From Candidatus Fibrimonadaceae bacterium (GTDB lineage Bacteria; Fibrobacterota; Fibrobacteria; Fibrobacterales; Fibrobacteraceae): 42,964 nucleotides of DNA. A program made the translations under genes and the position numbers. Numbering within the stretch: the first letter of the stretch is position 1; each line of letters begins with the position of its first letter. The notes under the pieces were generated by a model. The model did not search any database. It was not told the origin of the DNA and saw only the letters and a list, made by a program, of their open reading frames with translations. The stretch lies in the NCBI GenBank assembly GCA_031281265.1, contig JAITFO010000048.1, positions 1 to 42,964 of the forward strand, written 5' to 3'. This document shows positions 25,375-33,136 of the stretch, piece by piece.

Positions 25375-25926
25375 ATGGCTACAGCGCTTTTTCTTTTAGC
25401 AAATGGTTTTGAGGAGTTGGAATTTATTGCTCCTTTTGATATTTTTCACAGGGGTGGAGTTACCGTTAAAGCTGCTACCATAACTTCTAAAAAAGAAGTT
25501 GTTGGCGCTCATGGCGTAACGGTTTTGGCCGATTCGCTTTTGCAGGAATTTGAAGATTTATCTTTTGACCTGCTCGTATTGCCAGGCGGAGGCCCCGGAA
25601 CACAAAATTTACGAGAAAGCGATTCGGTGAAGAGTCTGCTTTTAAAGAGCTACGAGGCGGGGAAACAAATAGCGGCTATATGCGCTGCCCCCAAGGTTCT
25701 AGCAAGTGCTGGGATTCTACGCAATCATGTGGCAACAAGCTATCCCGATGTAAGAGCAGATGTTGAACCTCATTGCAAAAAATATTTGGATGTCCCTATT
25801 GTTATGAGTGAAAATATAATAACATCAAGGGGAGCTGGAACTTCTACGGAATTTGGTTTTTGCTTATTGTCTCAGATGGTAGGTTTTAAAGTAGCTACCG
25901 AAGTAAAAAGCAAAATGCTATTCTAA
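25375..25926 (+). CDS. DJ-1/PfpI family protein
   Basis: A 183-residue cytoplasmic protein of the DJ-1/ThiJ/YajL group. It starts MATALFLLANGFEELEF, where the Glu is the conserved acidic partner of the reactive Cys, and has LLVLPGGGPGTQNL and the nucleophile elbow AAICAAPKVL with the conserved Cys. It ends with the ITSRGAGTSTEFGF segment typical of YajL/DJ-1. Proposed roles in the family include protection or repair of proteins damaged by oxidation or glyoxal; the role here is open. It starts the plus-strand unit that runs into tolB, with a 26-bp gap holding a further TATATT box. Confidence 0.92.
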   Translation: MATALFLLANGFEELEFIAPFDIFHRGGVTVKAATITSKKEVVGAHGVTVLADSLLQEFEDLSFDLLVLPGGGPGTQNLRESDSVKSLLLKSYEAGKQIAAICAAPKVLASAGILRNHVATSYPDVRADVEPHCKKYLDVPIVMSENIITSRGAGTSTEFGFCLLSQMVGFKVATEVKSKMLF

Positions 25927-25952
25927 CGAAGTTTCTATATTTATTTCACGTA

Positions 25953-27209
25953 ATGCAGATTGCTTTTTCCATATTCTTACTCCTTTGCTCATATCTCTAT
26001 GCGCAACAGGATACCATTACTATGGATATAGCGGTTTCAACGGATAAAACCTTGCCCATAGGGGTTATCCATTTTGATGTTGACCGCAGTGATTGGAGCA
26101 AACTGGAAGAATTGCCTCATAAAACCATAGCCAGGGATTTTAATTTGAGCGGGCGTTTCTCTGCCATTGAATTGGAACAGTACAACTTGCTCACGCTTTC
26201 CCGTATGCTGGCAAAACATTATGTGTCTGGCAGGCTTTCTATGAGTGGCGGGCAGGTAAGATTGGAATGTAGGCTGTATACTACCAGTTCCAGAGATTTG
26301 GTAGCGAATTTTGTTTACACAAGTTCTATTGATCAAGTTCGCGCTTCGCTCCACAAATGCTCAGACAAAGTGGTACATCAACTTTGGGGTGCTCAAGGCT
26401 TTGCTTCTACTCAAATGGCATGGGTTAGCAAAATAGACGGCAGCAAGCAAGTTGTGATAGGCGATTACGACGGTTTTCGCAAAAAGCAATTGACCAAGCA
26501 TAGCAGCACTAATTTTATGCCAGCTTGGAGCGTGGATAATACAAAGATATATTTTGCAAGCCTTAGGAATGGTAAGTCTCAGATTTTTGAAAGAAATCTG
26601 CTAACCAACTCAGAAAAACTTCTCTTCCCCCAAATAGACCAAGCATTTAGCCCTTCTGTGAACCCGAAAGATGGAACATTGCTTTTCTCGATTATAGGGC
26701 AGAACGGCACGGATATTTGGCAAGGCGACCCTCAGACGGGCAAAGCGTCTCGCCTTATATTTTCAAAGGATATAGAGGTTAGCCCTTCTTGGAGCCCGCA
26801 AGGGACAGCTTTTTTGTTCTCGAGCGATAAGGGCGGGCAGCCGCAAATTTACATGGCTTTAAGAGATGGCAGCGACGTGCAGAGGATTTCTTTTGTTGGC
26901 AAATACAACGAAAGCGCGGTTTGGTCTCCAGACGGCGAGCGCATAGCTTACTGCTCAATGGATAGCGGAAAACTGAACATTTACACAAGTGCTATAGACG
27001 GCAGCGATGTTCGCAAACTTACATTTGAAGGCAACAACGAAAAGCCCACTTGGTCGCCGGATGGAATGTCCATAGCATTTTCCAGCGACCGCACAGGAAC
27101 TTCCCAAATTTACATCATGCGTCGAGATGGTAGCGGTGTAACTCGTATAACAAGTGCTGGCGAAAACACTTCGCCAGCTTGGTCAAACCTCAACAAAGGA
27201 GCCCCATGA
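25953..27209 (+). CDS. tolB: Tol-Pal system periplasmic protein TolB
   Basis: A 418-residue protein with a signal peptide (IAFSIFLLLCSYLYAQ). The N-terminal domain covers roughly residues 25-160. The rest is a six-bladed propeller of WD-like repeats: MPAWSVDNTKIYFAS, PSWSPQGTAFLFSSD, AVWSPDGERIAYCS, PTWSPDGMSIAFSS. TolB binds Pal and helps keep the outer membrane attached during division. The ATG is preceded by a TATATT box 11 bases upstream. Its TGA overlaps the pal start (ATGA). The motor genes tolQ, tolR and tolA are not in the window. Confidence 0.93.
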   Translation: MQIAFSIFLLLCSYLYAQQDTITMDIAVSTDKTLPIGVIHFDVDRSDWSKLEELPHKTIARDFNLSGRFSAIELEQYNLLTLSRMLAKHYVSGRLSMSGGQVRLECRLYTTSSRDLVANFVYTSSIDQVRASLHKCSDKVVHQLWGAQGFASTQMAWVSKIDGSKQVVIGDYDGFRKKQLTKHSSTNFMPAWSVDNTKIYFASLRNGKSQIFERNLLTNSEKLLFPQIDQAFSPSVNPKDGTLLFSIIGQNGTDIWQGDPQTGKASRLIFSKDIEVSPSWSPQGTAFLFSSDKGGQPQIYMALRDGSDVQRISFVGKYNESAVWSPDGERIAYCSMDSGKLNIYTSAIDGSDVRKLTFEGNNEKPTWSPDGMSIAFSSDRTGTSQIYIMRRDGSGVTRITSAGENTSPAWSNLNKGAP

Positions 27210-27733
27210 AAGCAATAATCCCTATTCTCGTAGCCGGTGCAACGCTAATTCTACTTGCTTGTGCCAAAAAACCAGAAGCCGTAGAGGTGGAACCACCACC
27301 ACCCAGAGCAGTGAGACCTCCTCCTTCTGAGCCTACAACTCATCAGGAAGATCCTCTTGAAGCAGAGCGCCGCCGCCTTGAGGAACTTATGAATAAAATA
27401 ATGAACGATGAGGTTTATTTTGAATTTGACCAGGCTACTTTAACTTCAAAGGCCAAAGACATTTTAACCGAAGTTGGCGATATTTTAAAACGCGAGCCAC
27501 GCTTTTCCATTTTAACAGAAGGTCATACGGATGAACGCGGAACCGAAGCCTACAATATGGGTCTTGGGATGCGCAGAGCAGATGCTGTGGTTAAGTTTTT
27601 AACCAATTACGGCGTCAGAAACCGCATGGAGAAGGTGAGCCTTGGCGAAGAGAGCCCAAAGGCTGGTGGCCATTCGGAAGAAGCGTACGCTCAGAACCGC
27701 CGTGCCGCGTTCAAAGTCAAAATAAATAACTAG
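27206..27733 (+). CDS. pal: Peptidoglycan-associated lipoprotein Pal
   Basis: I chose the ATG at 27206 (175 residues): AAAGGAG lies just upstream and it opens a lipoprotein signal (ILVAGATLILLAC). An in-frame start at 27179 would sit inside tolB and spoil the signal. After a Pro-rich linker, residues about 75-175 form an OmpA-like peptidoglycan-binding domain: VYFEFDQATLTSKAKDIL, TEGHTDERGTEAYNMGLGMRRADAV and the Arg-rich NRRAAFKV end. It anchors the outer membrane to peptidoglycan and partners TolB. The ybgF-like gene follows after two bases. Confidence 0.95.
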   Translation: MKAIIPILVAGATLILLACAKKPEAVEVEPPPPRAVRPPPSEPTTHQEDPLEAERRRLEELMNKIMNDEVYFEFDQATLTSKAKDILTEVGDILKREPRFSILTEGHTDERGTEAYNMGLGMRRADAVVKFLTNYGVRNRMEKVSLGEESPKAGGHSEEAYAQNRRAAFKVKINN

Positions 27734-27735
27734 CT

Positions 27736-28449
27736 ATGAAAATAATTTTTTCGCTAGTCAGTTTTGCGCTGTGCTTGTTGCTCTCTTCTTGCGGGAGCAT
27801 AACGGCTATGCGTACAAAGGAAATCAGGGAATCAACCGATAAGGTTAATGAACGCTTGGATTCGTTGATACAGGTCATGGATAGAAATGCGTCTCGGTCA
27901 AGTGCGGATATTTCGGAGCTAAGTGCCAGAATAACCGCTCTAGATGAAAAGACCGACTTGCGCATGGAAGAGATAATATATCGCCTTGACCGTATTCTTG
28001 GAATTGTGCAGCAAAAGAGCGTGGTTACAAAATCCGGTGCAGGCGAAAAGAGCGTAGAACATGAGCGAAAAAGCCAAGAGATGGAAAGCCTTTACAACGC
28101 TTCCCGTTCCGATTATTTGCGCGGCGAATATGCCGTTGCCTATAATGGCTTTAAGCAAATTTACGAATCGCTTAAGACCGGTGAAATGGCAGAAAATTCC
28201 TTTTACTGGATGGGTATGTGCATGTTGGATGCAGGCAGAAAGGAGAATGCGACAATTCTTTTCAAAAGCCTTTTGGATAATTATCCTAAAAGCCCAAAAG
28301 TTTGCACGGTTACTTTTAAATTGGCTAGCATAGCAGAAGCGGCTGGCAACAGAGAAGAGCAAAGGGCGTATTTGCAAAAACTTTTGGGAACGGGGCATTG
28401 CACAAATAGCAACGAATTCCAAAGAGCAGCAGAAATCCTCGCGCCGTAG
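27736..28449 (+). CDS. ybgF: Tol-Pal system protein YbgF/CpoB-like lipoprotein
   Basis: A 237-residue protein with a lipoprotein signal (FALCLLLSSC). Residues 30-95 are a coiled coil (TDKVNERLDSLIQVMDR, ISELSARITALDEK), the trimerisation region of the family. Residues about 115-237 are TPR-like repeats (YNASRSDYLRGEYAVAYNGF, NSFYWMGMCMLDAGRKENA, LDNYPKSPKVCTVTFKLA). In Proteobacteria CpoB coordinates cell-wall synthesis with outer-membrane constriction. Gene order tolB-pal-ybgF supports the call. It stops one base before the convergent psd stop codon. Confidence 0.9.
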   Translation: MKIIFSLVSFALCLLLSSCGSITAMRTKEIRESTDKVNERLDSLIQVMDRNASRSSADISELSARITALDEKTDLRMEEIIYRLDRILGIVQQKSVVTKSGAGEKSVEHERKSQEMESLYNASRSDYLRGEYAVAYNGFKQIYESLKTGEMAENSFYWMGMCMLDAGRKENATILFKSLLDNYPKSPKVCTVTFKLASIAEAAGNREEQRAYLQKLLGTGHCTNSNEFQRAAEILAP

Positions 28450-29319
28450 TCACACCATCAGTGCCTGACCCATAAGAACCTTTTTGCCCTCTAGCTCAAT
28501 GAAGAGGGGTTTGGTTCTTTGCAACACTGTTCTGTTGCAAACCAGTATTATTGTGCTTCCCGTTTCAAAGCGGGCTATTTCCTGCCCCTTTGTATAAGCG
28601 TAAGTTTGTTCGGGTTCCCATTTTGTGAAAAGGGCTTTGCGGCTTGCAGGTGGCGGCATTGAATTTGTGAACCAATCCTTTTTGTAGTCAACGGCAATGC
28701 GCCCCACATTTGTGGCTCCAACTTTAACGAGCAAAATTTCCCCGCCGTCGTAGGTGTTAATTTGTGTTATGAGTCTTTCGTTTATTGAAAAAAGCCCTTC
28801 TATCCGCTCCACGCTTCCAGCGTTTACGGGCCATAGCATTCCGGGGCAGTAGTATGCGGCGGTTACGTTCCCAGAAACAGGCGAGTGTATGCGGTGATAA
28901 TTATATGGGGAAAGATATACGGTAGCCCAAACCCCGCCGCTGAATCTTTTAGCCAACTCACTATTGCGAAGCAGGCTTTCCAAGCTGTAAAACTTCCCTT
29001 TTGCCTGCATATATTCGGGATGCTCGCCCGTGAGGAATCCGAATGCAGTTAAAACTCCATCCACAGGGCAAACAACCTCTGCGTTATCCTCTATTATCCT
29101 AGCATCTTTTTTCAGCTTTCTTGTAAAAAGCTCGTGAATATTCGCAAAACCCTTTTCTGGAATTTCCGCTTCGTTGAGATTTATTTTGTAATGCTCTGCA
29201 AACCAATTCATAAAAAATTTGCTAACCAGAGGGATTTTTGCCCTAGAGACCCCCCCAAACGCCCTGCTAACAGCATTCTTTGGCAGCAATTTCATAAAGG
29301 AATAGGTGATTGAGTTCAT
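28450..29319 (-). CDS. psd: Phosphatidylserine decarboxylase proenzyme
   Basis: Makes phosphatidylethanolamine from phosphatidylserine at the inner membrane. The proenzyme cleaves itself to create a pyruvoyl group. The 289-residue protein has the family blocks FTRKLKKDAR, VCPVDGVLTAFG, VYLSPYNYHRIHSPVSG, VGATNVGRI and the cleavage site in FETGSTIIL, with Ser at about 255, near the C-terminus as expected. The catalytic Asp and His are present in CPVDG and YHRIHSP. A TATATTTG box lies nine bases before the ATG with no clear Shine-Dalgarno sequence. Confidence 0.95.
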   Translation of the reverse strand: MNSITYSFMKLLPKNAVSRAFGGVSRAKIPLVSKFFMNWFAEHYKINLNEAEIPEKGFANIHELFTRKLKKDARIIEDNAEVVCPVDGVLTAFGFLTGEHPEYMQAKGKFYSLESLLRNSELAKRFSGGVWATVYLSPYNYHRIHSPVSGNVTAAYYCPGMLWPVNAGSVERIEGLFSINERLITQINTYDGGEILLVKVGATNVGRIAVDYKKDWFTNSMPPPASRKALFTKWEPEQTYAYTKGQEIARFETGSTIILVCNRTVLQRTKPLFIELEGKKVLMGQALMV

Positions 29320-29356
29320 CCTACAGCAAATATAGTAAATGTTCTATTTTTTCACA

Positions 29357-31072
29357 TCAATACGGGCACACTCCATTGCCAGCAAACGAATTGCCTATTC
29401 CTCCTCCCGCTACGGAAAATTCCTGGACTGTGAAATCCATAGTTGTTTGAATGTTTCCATCGGTTTGCGTTACAACTCTCCACTCGTTTTGACCTTCGGT
29501 TTTTACCACAATGCGCAATTTGTATTGTCCAAAGGCTACGGAGCTTGGAACTTTGCATTTTATTTTTTTGCCAGAGGCACGGTTGAGGTTTGCGTTTGAG
29601 GGTATATTCAATTCTCCCAGAATTGCCACTATTTCGTTATTTTCGTCTATTAACGCCACGCCCGATGTTACTTTAGGGAAACTTGTTGAGTTTACATCGC
29701 TCAACGAGAGGTCAACTGTGAATTCCTCGTTATGAGCAACGACGGTTTTATCATCGATGACGTTAAATCTCCTTAGCGATAAGCCCCAACCGCCGCCCTT
29801 CGCTCCGCGGAACTGCGACACGGCTATATTGATAGCCTTTGGAACACTTTTAGTAATATCGGATAATGTTATGATTTCCCAATCCTTGCCATCGGGTTTG
29901 GCTACAACCCTTAAACTGTATTGCCCCGGCTCTACCATCTCTGATGGAGTAAAGCTCGTTGAAAATGATTTTCTGAAATTAGTGGCTCCGACTACCTTCA
30001 CAATATTGCCTCTATTATCCACCAACGCCACAGCAACTTGACCAGCGGGGAAGGTGCCCTGTGGGTTTATTTTAGCGACAACCGTAACCTGTTCGTTTGA
30101 TAAGATTGATTTTTTTTCTATGGCAAAAGTGTCTAATGCTAGTTCGTAAGTTCCAACACCGCCCTCATCCGGTTTAAGGTTGATTGTGCACTTAAAATTA
30201 CGATTGTGAAAACCATTTTCTAAAGTGCGACCGTTGGGAGTCAACGAATCAATAGGATAATATCCATCAGCAGTGCCTCCCCATCCCCAGTTGACATGAA
30301 TTTTACCTCTATTGTCGTAACCATCCAGTACAAAACCGTGCCCGCTCGTTCCTGCCAAATTCTCTCCGTGACAATAAACAGGCAAGCCTAAATCCATTTG
30401 CTTTTTTATCTTTGCCGTCCAAATTGTCGCCCACTCGGAATCATCGTAATATTTACGATAGAGCGTCTGAATGCTTTTATCATACCCAAAATTTCCCTCA
30501 AATTTACGAGAGCCGTATCCAAGTGACAAGCTATGCATCAATGAAGTTATTGCTTTTCGTTGTTTCTCGGTGAGGTTGACATTTCTATATGAATCAAGCA
30601 TATTATCCCAATCAAAAATGACCCCTTTATAGGAATCGTGTCCAGTGCCTTGTGTTGGATATTTGTGGTGATACAGTATCTGTGCTATGGCAACGTTCAC
30701 GCAACCTATCCATCCTTTGCTCCCATCGGGTAAAGTATGGAATGGGTCATATGGGTTGCCTCTTCCCCAATTCGCTTTTAATAGTGGTCCAACGACTACC
30801 GCTCCTTGTGAGTTAGGTACAGATATGTTATCGTTATCGTCGGGAGGCTCAACGTTGCCTTCTTCATCGCCTGAACCGGAGCTGCTATCCGGCTCTGGAA
30901 TGTCAGCGGGGTCATAACCGGAATCTAGCAGATTGTTAGAGCAGTTGTCATTATTTAGCAAGTCTTCAACGGCACTGCAAGAAAAGGTTAAAGCCAAGGC
31001 AAGCCCTAAGATTGCCGTAAGTGCTAGTTTAGCGATGGGCAGGCTGACCCTGCCCGTACGATGTTGTCTCAT
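29357..31072 (-). CDS. C10 family (streptopain-like) cysteine protease lipoprotein
   Basis: A 571-residue protein with a lipoprotein-type signal (LGLALALTFSC) and an acidic, Ser-rich spacer to about residue 90. The protease domain has the Cys in GWIGCVNVAIAQILYHH and the His in GHGFVLDGYDNRGKIHVNWGWGG, which also carries the conserved Asn and Trp. In streptopain the oxyanion-hole Gln lies in a W-x-Q motif just before the Cys block; here the matching sequence reads NWGRGNPYD, so Arg takes its place. Two beta-sandwich-like repeats follow, each with the phrase GQYxLRVV or GQYKLRIV. The protein ends FAGNGVCPY. GGAG precedes the ATG. It follows the FISUMP gene by 25 bp in the same operon. Confidence 0.85.
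   Translation of the reverse strand: MRQHRTGRVSLPIAKLALTAILGLALALTFSCSAVEDLLNNDNCSNNLLDSGYDPADIPEPDSSSGSGDEEGNVEPPDDNDNISVPNSQGAVVVGPLLKANWGRGNPYDPFHTLPDGSKGWIGCVNVAIAQILYHHKYPTQGTGHDSYKGVIFDWDNMLDSYRNVNLTEKQRKAITSLMHSLSLGYGSRKFEGNFGYDKSIQTLYRKYYDDSEWATIWTAKIKKQMDLGLPVYCHGENLAGTSGHGFVLDGYDNRGKIHVNWGWGGTADGYYPIDSLTPNGRTLENGFHNRNFKCTINLKPDEGGVGTYELALDTFAIEKKSILSNEQVTVVAKINPQGTFPAGQVAVALVDNRGNIVKVVGATNFRKSFSTSFTPSEMVEPGQYSLRVVAKPDGKDWEIITLSDITKSVPKAINIAVSQFRGAKGGGWGLSLRRFNVIDDKTVVAHNEEFTVDLSLSDVNSTSFPKVTSGVALIDENNEIVAILGELNIPSNANLNRASGKKIKCKVPSSVAFGQYKLRIVVKTEGQNEWRVVTQTDGNIQTTMDFTVQEFSVAGGGIGNSFAGNGVCPY
29359..29441. repeat. 83-bp direct repeat, copy 1: 3' end of the C10 protease gene
   Basis: Matches 33404-33486 at 82 of 83 positions. 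It covers the last 27 or so codons of the protease gene; the stop codon position is also kept (TGA here, TAA in copy 2). Confidence 0.95.
31037..31061. repeat. 25-bp palindromic element, copy 1 (in the C10 protease signal peptide)
   Basis: GGGCAGG-CTGAC-CCTGCCC followed by GTACGA. It forms a 7-bp stem with a five-base loop, just after the start codon of the protease gene. The identical 25-mer is at 32026-32050 in the next gene but is read there in a different frame. The general look (GTA, then a G-rich palindrome) is like REP-type elements. Confidence 0.8.
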
Positions 31073-31097
31073 AATGTGTTCTCCATTTTAAATCCTG

Positions 31098-32063
31098 TTA
31101 ATCCTTTACGCAACGAACACTTCGCGAGAAGTCCTTTGTGTAGTCAAGCCAGCTGACAAGCGTGTAGTTATAGCTCATGCTCATGCTGTATGCCTTGTCT
31201 CTACCGACCTCGCTGGCACTCCACAAGTTGCCGTAGTAGCCGATACCGTAGAAATTGCCTTCCGAATAGCCGCCGCCCGGCAGAGCCGCAAAACCAAAGT
31301 TATCCGTACCACCATCTTCGTTCCAGCCGTTAGCCGCTTTCAGCTTGGCTCCAGCTTCTGCGCAATGGCTATTGTCTTTGCAGCTCGGATTGACGAACTT
31401 CATCAAAACATTCCAATCAGCATTGCTTGGTATGTGCCAGCCACTGGGGCATATTCCTCTGTGCTTTGCATTTACTTGCGAAGCGCAACTACTGGATTTG
31501 CAGCTTGCATCCAGAGCCATTGCTGTCACCCAATCGTAAAGCCTGCCGTAGATTGCGCAGTTGGCGGGGTTATTGTTGTAGCATCTGCTACCCGCCACAT
31601 TATAGTCTAGGTTCTCCGCCATCCAAGTTTGAGTACCTATTTGCTTGGTTTTATAATTCGCTATGCTGTTACCTTTCTCAGTATAGCTACCGTCGCTCGA
31701 ATTGCCAATCTGAGATGAACTGCTGCTCTGCTGCAAGCTGGAACTGCTGGAATCGCCAATCTGAGACGAACTGCTGCTCTGCTGCAAGCTGGAACTGCTG
31801 GAATCGCCAAGCTGAGATGAACTGCTGCTCTGCTGCAAGTTGGAATTGCTGGAAGTGCCAAGTTGAGATGAATTGCTACTGTTCTGCCGCAAGCTAGACG
31901 AGGAATAATATTCCTCGTCCTCGCTGGAAGAGCTGCCAAGCCCGAATATATCTTCCAAGCCGTGTTCGCCGCAAGCGGTGAGTGTGAGTGTTATGGCAAG
32001 TGCTATGGTTGCTAGTTTTATGATGGGGCAGGCTGACCCTGCCCGTACGACGATGCTTTTCAT
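31098..32063 (-). CDS. FISUMP-domain lipoprotein with Ser-rich repeat linker
   Basis: A 321-residue protein. The signal ends ALAITLTLTAC, with acidic residues soon after the Cys. Residues about 40-125 are a Ser/Gln linker built from a 17-residue repeat (SQIGDSSSSSLQQSSSS). Residues 135-321 are the Fibrobacter succinogenes major paralogous domain: IGTQTWMAENLDYN, CYNNNPANCAIYGRLYDW, GICPSGWHIPSNADWNVL, FAALPGGGY, NLWSASE and the final RSVRCVKD. The function of this domain is unknown; it is related to C-type-lectin or FGE-like folds and is a taxonomic pointer. The protein is probably displayed at the surface. GGAG lies before the ATG. A TTGACG-17-TATATT promoter lies about 40 bp upstream. It heads the operon with the C10 protease. 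Confidence 0.92.
   Translation of the reverse strand: MKSIVVRAGSACPIIKLATIALAITLTLTACGEHGLEDIFGLGSSSSEDEEYYSSSSLRQNSSNSSQLGTSSNSNLQQSSSSSQLGDSSSSSLQQSSSSSQIGDSSSSSLQQSSSSSQIGNSSDGSYTEKGNSIANYKTKQIGTQTWMAENLDYNVAGSRCYNNNPANCAIYGRLYDWVTAMALDASCKSSSCASQVNAKHRGICPSGWHIPSNADWNVLMKFVNPSCKDNSHCAEAGAKLKAANGWNEDGGTDNFGFAALPGGGYSEGNFYGIGYYGNLWSASEVGRDKAYSMSMSYNYTLVSWLDYTKDFSRSVRCVKD
31707..31904. repeat. 51-bp tandem repeat, about 3.9 units
   Basis: Units at 31707, 31758, 31809 and 31860 (the last incomplete) encode the 17-residue Ser/Gln repeat of the FISUMP lipoprotein linker. The first two units differ at only one or two bases; later ones have more changes. The unit length is a multiple of three, so copy-number change keeps the frame. 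Confidence 0.9.
32026..32050. repeat. 25-bp palindromic element, copy 2 (in the FISUMP lipoprotein signal peptide)
   Basis: Same 25 bases as 31037-31061. Here the element encodes VRAGSACP, while in the protease gene it encodes RTGRVSLP. An extra C next to the element returns the two genes to the same frame for the shared KLA that follows. Confidence 0.8.
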
Positions 32064-32106
32064 TGGTTTATCTCCGTTTTTTGGTCAATAGTCATATTTT
32101 GAAAAA

Positions 32107-32135
32107 AATATAGAAAAAAATGACAAAGCCGTCAA
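32107..32135 (-). promoter_or_regulatory. Promoter of the FISUMP-C10 protease operon
   Basis: On the minus strand: TTGACG at 32135-32130, a 17-base spacer, and TATATT at 32112-32107. Both boxes and the spacing are close to the housekeeping consensus. The stretch 32117-32137, holding the -35 box and most of the spacer, is repeated exactly at 33486-33506. Confidence 0.7.
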
Positions 32136-32154
32136 GGGCAGGCTAAAAAATTTC

Positions 32155-32160
32155 TATATT
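32155..32160 (+). promoter_or_regulatory. -10 box upstream of the rpn-like gene
   Basis: TATATT in the context TTTCTATATTTCCC, the same context as before the phosphofructokinase gene. The leader to the ATG at 32234 would be about 67 nt and contains a small stem (CGCTC/GAGCG, 32176-32192) followed by a T-rich stretch. Confidence 0.4.
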
Positions 32161-32233
32161 TCCCTTTTCTACATTCGCTCTGCAAGTGAGCGGTTTTATT
32201 ATATCACATAAATTTTTTTCCACGAGGATTATT

Positions 32234-33121
32234 ATGCCTAAAAAGCTTCTTAAGCCGAAGTTTGCTCCGCTTACTTTGGACTCCACTTTCAAAAAAGCCT
32301 TTGCCAACGAGCAAAGCACGGAACTCCTTTTGTTCCTTCTTAATACATTCCTTGCCGAGAAGCTGAAAAGCCCTATCAAAGAGGTTATCAACATTAACCA
32401 CGAATTGTTTGGAAAAACGAGGTTCAATAGAGATGCTGTATTTGATGTTTATTGCAGAGATGCCACAGGTACAAGGTTTGTAGTGGAAGTTCAGGTTAAG
32501 GGGCAGAAACATTTTATTAAGCGGACTTTCTTTTATCTTTGTATGGTTGTATGCAGTCTTGCGGTGAAAGGGAAAGAGTATGATTTCAATATTCCAAAGC
32601 TCTATTCTATCAGCTTTTTGGAGTTTAACCATAATTTTGGGAAGGACTGCACGGAGGTTATTCAGTATTTGTCTCTTAGGAACGATAAGCACCCCGAAGT
32701 GAGCTATGATTTTCTGCAAATGATTTTCGTTGTTTTGCCTAGATTTAAGAAGAAGGAGAGCGAATGTGAAACAATTATGGATAAAATTCTTTTTTCTCTT
32801 AAAAACGGTCATAAGCTCAAATGTGTTCCCAAGAGTTTCAGGGAGAAGGAGCTTTTGCAGATTTTCAGGGTTGCCGAAATTTCTAATTTTACGGAGAGAG
32901 AACTCAAACAATATGAGGTATCTATGATGAACAGACACGACCAGAAAGCGATACTTGCTTATGCCAAGGAGAAAGGCGAGGCTAGGGGTTTGGTAAGAGG
33001 TAAGAAAGAAGGTATTCTGCAAACCGCCAAGTCTATGATTAAAGATGGGCTTGAACTTGAACGTGTGGCTCGCATTACTAAACTTCCTAAGAAACAGATT
33101 ATTGCATTTAGTAATGGTTAA
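32234..33121 (+). CDS. Rpn family recombination-promoting nuclease (PDDEXK_2)
   Basis: I chose the ATG at 32234 (295 residues), which has GAGG six bases upstream; the frame extends to 32186 without support. The N-terminus has the family's LDSTFKKAFANEQSTELLLFLLNTFL, and the nuclease core shows FDVYCRDATGTRFVVEVQVKGQ, the D and E-x-Q of the PDDEXK_2 site. Rpn proteins cut DNA and have been linked to RecA-independent recombination and, in some cases, toxicity or phage defence. The C-terminal 60 residues (AYAKEKGEARGLVRGKKEG, then a short helix-turn-helix-like end) are the part that in known Rpn genes can be made separately. A possible internal start is at 32924. Confidence 0.88.
   Translation: MPKKLLKPKFAPLTLDSTFKKAFANEQSTELLLFLLNTFLAEKLKSPIKEVININHELFGKTRFNRDAVFDVYCRDATGTRFVVEVQVKGQKHFIKRTFFYLCMVVCSLAVKGKEYDFNIPKLYSISFLEFNHNFGKDCTEVIQYLSLRNDKHPEVSYDFLQMIFVVLPRFKKKESECETIMDKILFSLKNGHKLKCVPKSFREKELLQIFRVAEISNFTERELKQYEVSMMNRHDQKAILAYAKEKGEARGLVRGKKEGILQTAKSMIKDGLELERVARITKLPKKQIIAFSNG
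32924..33121 (+). CDS. Possible internal start: C-terminal Rpn fragment (RpnS-like), 65 residues
   Basis: Two adjacent in-frame ATG codons (32924 and 32927) follow GAGG with a five-base spacer, well inside the rpn-like gene. Translation from here gives MMNRHDQKAILAYAKEKGEA through to the same stop. Short products from internal starts that block the full-length nuclease are known for some Rpn genes, and the next gene downstream encodes a free-standing protein of the same kind. The internal start itself is inference. Confidence 0.4.
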   Translation: MMNRHDQKAILAYAKEKGEARGLVRGKKEGILQTAKSMIKDGLELERVARITKLPKKQIIAFSNG

Positions 33122-33136
33122 GGAGAAATGATTATT

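Noticed and set aside
31707-31904. Tandem repeats as a possible CRISPR array
   Set aside because: The units are contiguous, have no unique spacers and encode an in-frame Ser/Gln linker.
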